From Tretioscincus oriximinensis (lineage: Eukaryota > Chordata > Lepidosauria > Squamata > Gymnophthalmidae), in contig JAJVDF010000019.1 in NCBI GenBank assembly GCA_022410635.1, forward strand, positions 340,422 to 404,421: a stretch of DNA of 64,000 nucleotides, written 5' to 3'. Under the pieces are notes generated by a model. The model was not told where the DNA came from, did no database searches, and was given only the letters and a program-made list of their open reading frames with translations. Below, piece by piece: positions 37,701 through 46,700 of this stretch. The translations under genes and the position numbers were made by a program. The stretch's first letter is position 1. Each line of letters opens with the position of its first letter.

Positions 37701-40700
37701 CTAGTAGACAATGACAGCTTCTGAACTACTAGATAGTTCCACACCTGAAAACATCCTTAGCTATATTCAAAGTTATACAAACTGCAGTCCAACCCAAGTA
37801 CTTATCTGAACTGCTACTAGGAAAAAAAGTCAGTTATTATAATCGTTATTTTGAAAAATGGAAATTTAAAACAAAGATGTATAAAGATATATAAAATATA
37901 AACTAAAGTATAAAGATATATAAAATATAAACTAAATCTACTTAAGTACATTACTTGATGTTGATAGCAAAAGGGTTGTTTTCTTACTTTCATTTACACA
38001 AAGTACAGACTTCAACTGCTTTTGAAATAATACTGATGAATATCTGATTCTACCACAATTAGTTGCTCATAGTGAAGCAAGTTGCTCATATTATACCAAG
38101 ATTACAAGTCAGATAAATCAATTTAATTTACCTTTAAGCATTCATTTAAACATTTACTATTCATAATGGTTTTATGAACAAAGGCTGGTTCCCAAATATG
38201 AATCCAGGTCACACCATAAATTTGTTAATGAATACTGATAGGGCTTGCAGGCAATATATAGTGGGAAGATGTAGGATATTCTCTGTGTAATAGTTTTGCC
38301 ATAATAAAATGATTGAAGTCTTTTTCAGTTAACATCAGCACTAATGTTCTTGCTTTAAGCATTTTAATTCCTTTTTCTCCTTGATATAAAAATGTCCTGC
38401 TGGGAGTCATTATCTTGGGATTTGAGGAGTATAATCAGCAGGTGACCAAGTGCTAGCATAGGACAAGCTGTGCAAATGGTGCTGACAATATGCTCACACT
38501 AGAAGAGGCCAACTATGCAATAAAGGGGCAGTGCACATCACTATCATACTGGGCACCTGAAAAGTTCTCAGTTCTATNACTATGATGTCACAGGGCACCC
38601 AAAACACAGTATGGTTTGCAAAGGCCCATAGTATTTGCAAAGTGATGGTTCCACAGATAACCTTTCTAATATGAGATTTGGGTAAAATTCCTGTCAAGCT
38701 GCACCTGATGACTAAGGATTATAGCCACATACAGATCCTAAAACAAGTATCTGTGGCTGTATCTATATCATGCCATTCCATACTGAAGAGATCAGCCACT
38801 GACAGGTTTCTCCTGGGTCACTATGGATACAATTAGGAAGAGCCTAAGAAATCTCTAAATATGACTTCAGGCTTTTCTTCCTCAAAAGCTAGGCAATTTC
38901 TGGTGAGAAGAATCTACCCTTTCAGGCATTATTGTGCCAATGGCCCCTGTGACCCTGTTATATCTTGTCACCTGCTCCTAGTAGAGATGGCTGCTCAACA
39001 CAAGGAATGTNAAGTAGGTGGGGCTGACACAAGCTACAAAGAACTGTGACCAGCTGGATCATGAAGGAGTGCAGAATCAAACTGGGAGACTTCCAGATAA
39101 GAGTCTGACACTCTAACTACTAGATAAGAACATAAGAACATAAGAAGAACCATCCTGGATAAAGCCACAGCCCATCAAGTCCAACATTCTGTCTCACACA
39201 GAGGCCNACCAGATGCACCTGGGCAGTCTGAACAGAGGAAAGCAAAATATGCACCTGTTCATGACTCTCTGCAAATGGTATTTCATCAAACTGATAGTGA
39301 GTGCTTCTTCCTCCTCCAAGTGAACCTTGGTGTGAAAAGTTCATATTACCCATGCCAAGAACTCACCTAACAGCCATTACATAATCACAGTGTTCTCAGT
39401 CAGATACTGCTGCCTGCTTAATTCCATTCTTCTTGTGCAAGTGTAGAAATGTCCCAATTTTAGAATTACAACTAGCTGAAACACAGACAGCTAAGCAAAC
39501 AGGATCAGCAGTGGGATCTCGTTAATGTTGGAAAAGCATTTTGAAGGTTTTTTAGCTTCTAAAAAGGACTTCATTGGAATTATTAAAAAAGGAAGTTCCT
39601 AATGAAACCAAATTCTCTATGGAAAATTCTGTTAGCAGAGGAGAAAACCGGAATGGTTTGTGACAGTGGACTTTTACATATTTAGTTTTATTGTTAGATT
39701 AACTTTGCACATATCTTCTTTATTTATTTCAAAGACCACCAGCAGCTCTATCCATTAAAAATATGCATTTCTCATACCTCCAGGTATGATAGAGAAAGTT
39801 CCCTGTCTTTATAATATCAAGCTAGAGAAGACAGATTCTATTAAAGGCATTTCTAATATTCCCAAGCATCAATGAAAAGCACAAATAGGAAATACATGAG
39901 CCACTTCAAACAAATGTTTCCCCTTTGACAGGGTCATATTTAGCACTGTACAAGTACAATGGGTACATTCAACATGAGAAAAAAGCAGAAAGATTAGGTA
40001 GAAGACAGAATCTCGAAAATTCAAATCATGCCTCTGTAAAAATGTGGAAAAGTTGGGTCAACAGTTATTAAAAAAATAAGATAACCTATCAAGTTTTTGG
40101 TAGAAGGCTGCAATATTACTGTTCTTTAAAAGCTCTGGTCTTGTATATGAAAAATAGAAACAAAACAACTTAATTATTTTAACATCTTTAAAATTAAGAA
40201 ATGCTTATTCGGCAGAAGACAAAATATATTTCAGGGGACAATTATGTCAAAGATGCTAATGTATTTTAAACTATAACATTCATTAAACAGGCCAAAACCT
40301 GATCTTTTTAACAGGGGGAGGGAAGAAGTCTCCTTTTATTACCGCACAGCAGCCACTCTGTTTTTCTTTCACTTCCTCAAATCAATATCCAAGCACCAAA
40401 GTCACAATACAGCTTTCATCTCTCCATTAATTCTAGTATGTTTTTCTGTAAGGTCAAAGCAACAAGCGCCTCTGAGAATTTAAAAGCTGGCAAAAGTTGA
40501 TTATGTAAGGCATGATTTAAAATAGATTTGTAACTTTCTTGTACTATCAAGTTACGCACAGAAAATCATATTTCATTTATCAGCTAACCTGTTAGCAGAC
40601 CGTGAGACAACGGGGGCCCCACCCATTCAGCAGCAGCACAGATGCCACATGCCAACTTCTCTGCCCTGCGTGTCCATGAATTCGTAAATGTGTACATGCC

Positions 40701-43700
40701 TTGTGCTGCAAAGCATCAACCGCCATGGACCAGCCTCAGTGTTTTAAAGCAGGTAAAATGCAGGGCGGGCGGGACAAAGCATGCACTTTATCAAGGGGCC
40801 GCTTTCCATTGAGCAAGCTGCTACCCTGGCCAGTCCCCCCCGAATGTTATTACTACACAAAAGGAATACTGCAAGAAAGGATCAGAAAACTAAAAAAAAA
40901 AAAAAAAGGAGTAAATGCTTTTCTCTTGTGGGTATATTTGATGCAAACTGTGAATACCTCCATCACATGAGTATTTCTGGCCAAGTTCCATACCAATCAT
41001 ACTACTAATTAATTGTTATATTGACATTCACAACTGGCATTCAGTTATCTAAACCACTAATGTTTCACATGTTTCAATATACAGTATACTGTACACAGTT
41101 TCATGAACAGTGATTGACTCTGAATTTCAAAATATAACAAAAAAAACTCATCTTACGTTTTCAACTCCCAAACATTTCATAGTTTTTTCTGGTTCCCTCT
41201 CCTTCTTCTTATCTTCCTTCTTTTTATCTTTCTCCTTCTGCAGAAAGGACACTCTGTTAGCAGTCATTAGATACAATGAATATTTCAAACAATTCAACTT
41301 CAATTCTATGGGCATTAATTTTACAGAACGGTACATCTGTCTATGTTTCAGTATTTAAATCCACAACATTACCAGCTAAAACCAGTCTTCTATTTAATGG
41401 CACATCAAAGTTGTTATAAATATTAGCCCTTTCTCATGTTTAAAATACTAAAGTGCTGCAAAGCAGTAATTTTGTATCGTGTGTTCTAGCAGCCCTCACC
41501 AACTTCTAGCAATATATTTGCTCTGACTTAAAGCTTCATTAGCAACAAATGGTAGAATAAGGAAACATTGTTATTGTGAAAGAGGAGTCAAAACAGGTGA
41601 ACTACTGGCATTTCCACCACTCCTTCTTGAAATGTGAAAATTAAGTTCAGCCAGGGTTGCCATATCCCACAGATTTCATAGACTTGATTTTATAGCGTAA
41701 TCTGGGAGAAAAAGAGAAAATGTCATGATATCAAGACTGCTGGGGCCAGAGGTTGATTGGGAAAACAGCATTGGAGCGGAGGAGGTAGGGTTGTGGCAAG
41801 AATGTGAATTGTGTGCTAATTTTGGACTCTCTTGCTTAGGGCAACCCCAAGTTCAACTGAATCAAATGTTTCAAGTGATATAATAGTTTAACCTCAGTTT
41901 CTTTCATCTTTCAAAAAGAAGTGGTAATAATGACCTACAAAAGCTATTCTGTATCATCAAATTAGGAACAGAGAGCATCAGCAACCTAAAATTATATTCA
42001 CAGAAGGAAGAGGAGATACCTCCATTTTGATTTTCTCAGAAGCAGCTTGCAGAGGAGAGGATGCCTGAGGCAGAGTAGCATCAGAGGAAGCTATCTGTAC
42101 AAAGCAGAAGATGAGAAAAGGCACCATGGGAGATTTGGCTAACAGATTGCAAATCGGCCAAAGGCTTGTTTAATTATTTCCCATTTTATCTTAGAAGATA
42201 CAGGTGAAGTGCAGACAAAAAAAGGAGAAGAAAAAAAGCAGTGAAAAATGAAATGCACGTTCAGAAAAAACATGTTACACTTAGTTTCTGAAAATATAAA
42301 ATGAATCTTGCCTTCCAAAGAAGATCAATGAAATTCAGAAAGAAATTTCTCAGTGCAAGTTGGATACTTAACTGCAGGTTACAGAAAACAGTAACTCATA
42401 CTATCGTTTATTTCTCTGACTTTTTTTACAAGAGGTACATTTAAAAGTGGTTACGAGGGGAATCTCAACTAATGGTGAATTACTTTGGATGAATTTTGCC
42501 AGAATAGAAAATTAAGGAAAGGACCCAGATAACATCACAAGCACAAATAAGAATAATTACACTTTATCCATTGTTCAGTTTTATCTAGTGTGACTACTGA
42601 AATATTAATGTCCTGAGGCTGGGAAAAAACTGAGTCCCATGAGGAGTCAGAGGCGCCTTTGTTCTTGTTCATTCTAACAGAATTATTTATTTTATGAATG
42701 AAGTAAAATAATTCAGAACTATAATTAAATGCATAACTTTCATATATAGTCCTATATTGGAAATCAGCAAAGGAGCCTGGGGAGGTCCCCCAGAGAGACC
42801 TAGATATCTCACAAACTGCCAGGCAACTAAAAAGAAGGCATTTTAAAAACTCTTTCTAGCTGCATTTTTAGCTTTATCCATACAACTGCAGTATTCATTT
42901 CAGATATAAACACACTCACACACACAATACAGTTAAGACACATTTTCAGGAATGGTCAATAAGTTCCTTATGTATTGACATAAAGAGTCACCTGAGAAAG
43001 CCAATGATTACCACTGAATTTCAGAAATACCTTTGGGTTTTTCCAAGTTCCCAGATCCTAGAAACATTAAATGTATGTACCAAAGCTTTTCAGTAATTTT
43101 CAAAAATCTGACAGGCAAAATTTCAGAGCCCACACCTTCTGTAACAAATCATGCTCATTACCCTAAGCAATATCCTCTTTAATTTGTATAACTATTTAAA
43201 GTCATGATTTTAGAGCAACCAAAATACGCTTTTNGTGCCTAGAAGCATTTTATCTTTGTATCAAAGAAAGCAGTGCAGACTTCAGAGCTGTGTTTTCCAA
43301 AGGTCAATTATGTTCATTAGCACTGAGGTGCATTCACCTTAATTTGTGCATAATTTCCAACCACAAACATTTTGGGGGCAATATCTTTCGTAATAGCTGC
43401 AACTGCAAAGCATTAATAAACAACCCGGTTTAATTTCAACTTGGGAAAAGAAATGAGATGCGAGATGCATCTTTCCATCTTACAGAACCCATGTTTCTTT
43501 TTTCTTTTCTTTTTTTGGCCTGCTCAATAATGGAATGGCAGCTAGAATGCAATGCAAAAAGGAGAGAATTTATGTGAATCAGATATACCTAGAACCTATT
43601 AATGACTGTTTTGCAAAAGTTAAAGAAGCCAAGAAACATTTCCTGAAGATAACAGTGAGATATATGGATGATGGCGTCTCTTGTTCTATCTCATGCCATG

Positions 43701-46700
43701 AAGGCATTGATTCTGTGCTATACACAGAAAGCAGGAGGTGACTCCCTATATTCTTTCCTTTGATGCTCTATCTGCCTGATTCGCTTATCCCAATTTAGAA
43801 GGGAAAAGAATCAAACATTTGAGGGATTTCCTTTTATTTATTTTGATTTCTATTTTATTCCTGATGCAATTATTTNTTTTTCTTTACATTCTGTTATATT
43901 TTTCCTTCTGTTAAGCTTGACTAGTGAGGTACAGTTTGCTATAGTAAGAAGGCAAAGATACAGTGGCACTCAATTTCCCAAAAGAATTGCAAGTGTTTTA
44001 TTTTAAAGGTCCAAACCAAAAAGAAAATGTAGAACAATAAATAAGAGTCAGCTGAAGTCTATGCTTATAGCTGCAGTTCATAAAAGCTATAAGATGCAGG
44101 TGAGAACTACAAGTCATTCTCAGCAACTTGGGCTTTTTGTGTTATGTTTTGTTCAGTTACTGTTTGCTTTAGTTTACACATTTGTACAGCACAGCTTCCG
44201 TATCCCAACTGAATGTTAGTCCAAAAATAATAATACAAGGGAAAACACCTGGGTTTATTATTTAAAGTGCAACAGTACTCTGTTGATTGAGACAAAATGG
44301 GTATGAGATTAAGGCTGCATCCAGATGGGGTATTTTTAAGATCACAGTGGGATTGCCTCATGGTTTAGTGGCACTCATACACATCAGGCACAATGAAGGT
44401 GCAATAACAGTATCTCTACAGTGCAAAAAACAGCTTTTGCTGTTGATAGGAGTCCAAAAATGAAGATATGCATGGCACCAATCGTGCACTTCGAGGCAGT
44501 TTGTGCCTGCAAAATATCGGGCTATGTGCAAGGGGATACTGCACAAGAAAATATTCAAGGTGAAGTATATCAACAGATGGAATGTGTTATTTCTAGGGTA
44601 TCATTTAATAACAACTTTTTTGGTTGACATCTGGATGCAACCATAGTTCAATTGGGTCTTTCTCATCTGCATATTCAGGAAAAACTTTAAACTTAGGGGA
44701 GCTTTTAAACTTTGGCTTGGGCTCAGGGNAACTGTCAGCCAATATTCCTGACAGAAACCTCTGATCTGGTAATATACTATGATATTTTGAAGCTCAAACT
44801 ATTCATAGTTTGTCTAAACTTGGACAAAGTAAAATAGAAGTATAGTTTGATCTTTAGGGAATTAGAACTGGGCAGCCACTGCATATTTGACTGTCATCCT
44901 GTCCAATATTATTAGATGAGTTTCAGTTTTTAAAATCTGAAAAGTGCAAAAGCACTCAGGAGAAATGCAGTAAGTGTGTTATGTTCTTACATGACGTCCA
45001 TGCGTTGGCTGTCATTTTCTGTTCCTTTTGTATATGGTGCTGCATGCACAATATCAGTGTACAAGCACAATGAAGTTCAACATGTCTGCTAAATTAAGTC
45101 AAACATTTTTCAAATAACTAAACCATGTCCTCGCATCATTCTTCAGCTCTCATTTCATATTTTCTAGAATTTGCTAGGAGCAGCTTTGGTGGAATGGCAA
45201 GAAGCCTTTTTATATAAACAGAATCTAATTCACTATCCATTCAATCGAGTCTAATACTTCACAATACCAGATTATATAATAGAATTTTACACTGTTTTAT
45301 AACTTGCACAATATACTATCTCACACATTACACAAAAACTCAGAAAAGAAATGGATTATTTTGCTTACACTGGTGACATTAATTGCATTTTTGTCGTAGT
45401 ATTTCTTCTTCTCATATTTATCCCTGATAAAAAATTCCACTGCTCTGAGATCAAATAACTTAAGGAAATCAAAACAAAGATCAAAGTAAGCTACTGAAAC
45501 AACATATTTAATGCCAGAAATGAACAGTTCTAATTTAGACACATGGCAGAAGAGTAAATCTCAAGTTAGATGCAGAACACCAAATCTCAGAACACCAAAT
45601 AAGCACAAGGATTCAAATCCTTGCTGCTTTCAGGAGCCTGGCAAACCCAGGCTAATATGTGTAACGATCTGATTTCCAAGAGTGTGAGGTTTTGAAATGC
45701 TAATTATCTCTATTCTAAATATTTATATACAAAGTCAGTTTAAGTATTTTAGCAAGGGCAATTATTTTAAACTACATCTCAAAATGCATATCAATATTAC
45801 AGCTACTTTCAGGTAAAAGCAAGCACAATCTCCCTACTGCAATTCTTACTCCCACCCCCAAAAATGAGTTTGTTAATTATAAAAAAATTACTTAATTTTA
45901 TGTGCAATTAGTGATCCTTGCTTAGTTTGACTGAGCAAAACTGTTGTTTTGCTTTTCAAGAATTAGATCATCGCTATAAACTTTCATTAAACAGTTTTGA
46001 CCAAGAACATCTACCTAATCACAGTGGCAAGTGCTAGGAAATAAACTTATAGTTTACTTCAAAATAGCAGAAGAAATTACCAGGCATGGCTCTCTTTCAT
46101 AAATGTATTAGATTAAACCTTTATCTATTGCAATTAATATTCTGTAACCAAACATCCCTTCAGGTTATTTACTTTTCTAAAATAAATTAGAAGTAATCTC
46201 ATTGACAATAAACAATTCAAAACTGGAGGTTTTTAATTACTTTTTAGCCCCCTAACACTATTGTTTAGGCAATGTAAATTCATTACCAAACATGAATATA
46301 TTTTCCTAAAATTGAGATTGCTCTTTGCCCCAATATAAGAATGCCGAAAGGATACTGATCTGTTTGAGGTCTTCGGAAGTTTTCTGGTAGATTAGCTTCA
46401 TAAAGTAACCTTGCCCTGGTATTTCCCATATCCTGCATGCACTGAAAAAAAGTATTTGAAGGACAAAAATTATAACGCACACACAATAAAAATAGAAAGC
46501 AATATTTTGCTGCAGCCATATCGATAATATTTATGTTCACTAGAATCTGCTTTCTCCGCAAAGATGGGCCTGAGATATAACCTACTAGTACCTAGAGACA
46601 TTTAGGTATAAGATAGGTTAGAAACAAAAATAGAATGAAAGAGTCCCTGAAATTATGTAAATATTCAATTGTCTATTCTTATCAATGATAGTTTCCCAAC

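Larger units (their letters stand above)
27449..41156. other. SMAP1 intron 6 (largest complete intron)
   Basis: 13,708 bp carrying an antisense LINE (27600-30220), an inverted-repeat element, L2 and CR1 fragments. I see nothing recognisable in 30365-33480, 34625-36020, 37370-39120 (apart from a 29-bp tandem duplication) and 39290-41156. Confidence 0.8.

Noticed and set aside
43535..43741. 68-codon plus-strand frame with a protein-like composition
   Set aside because: No recognisable domain, lies in SMAP1 intron 4, and no homologous family came to mind.
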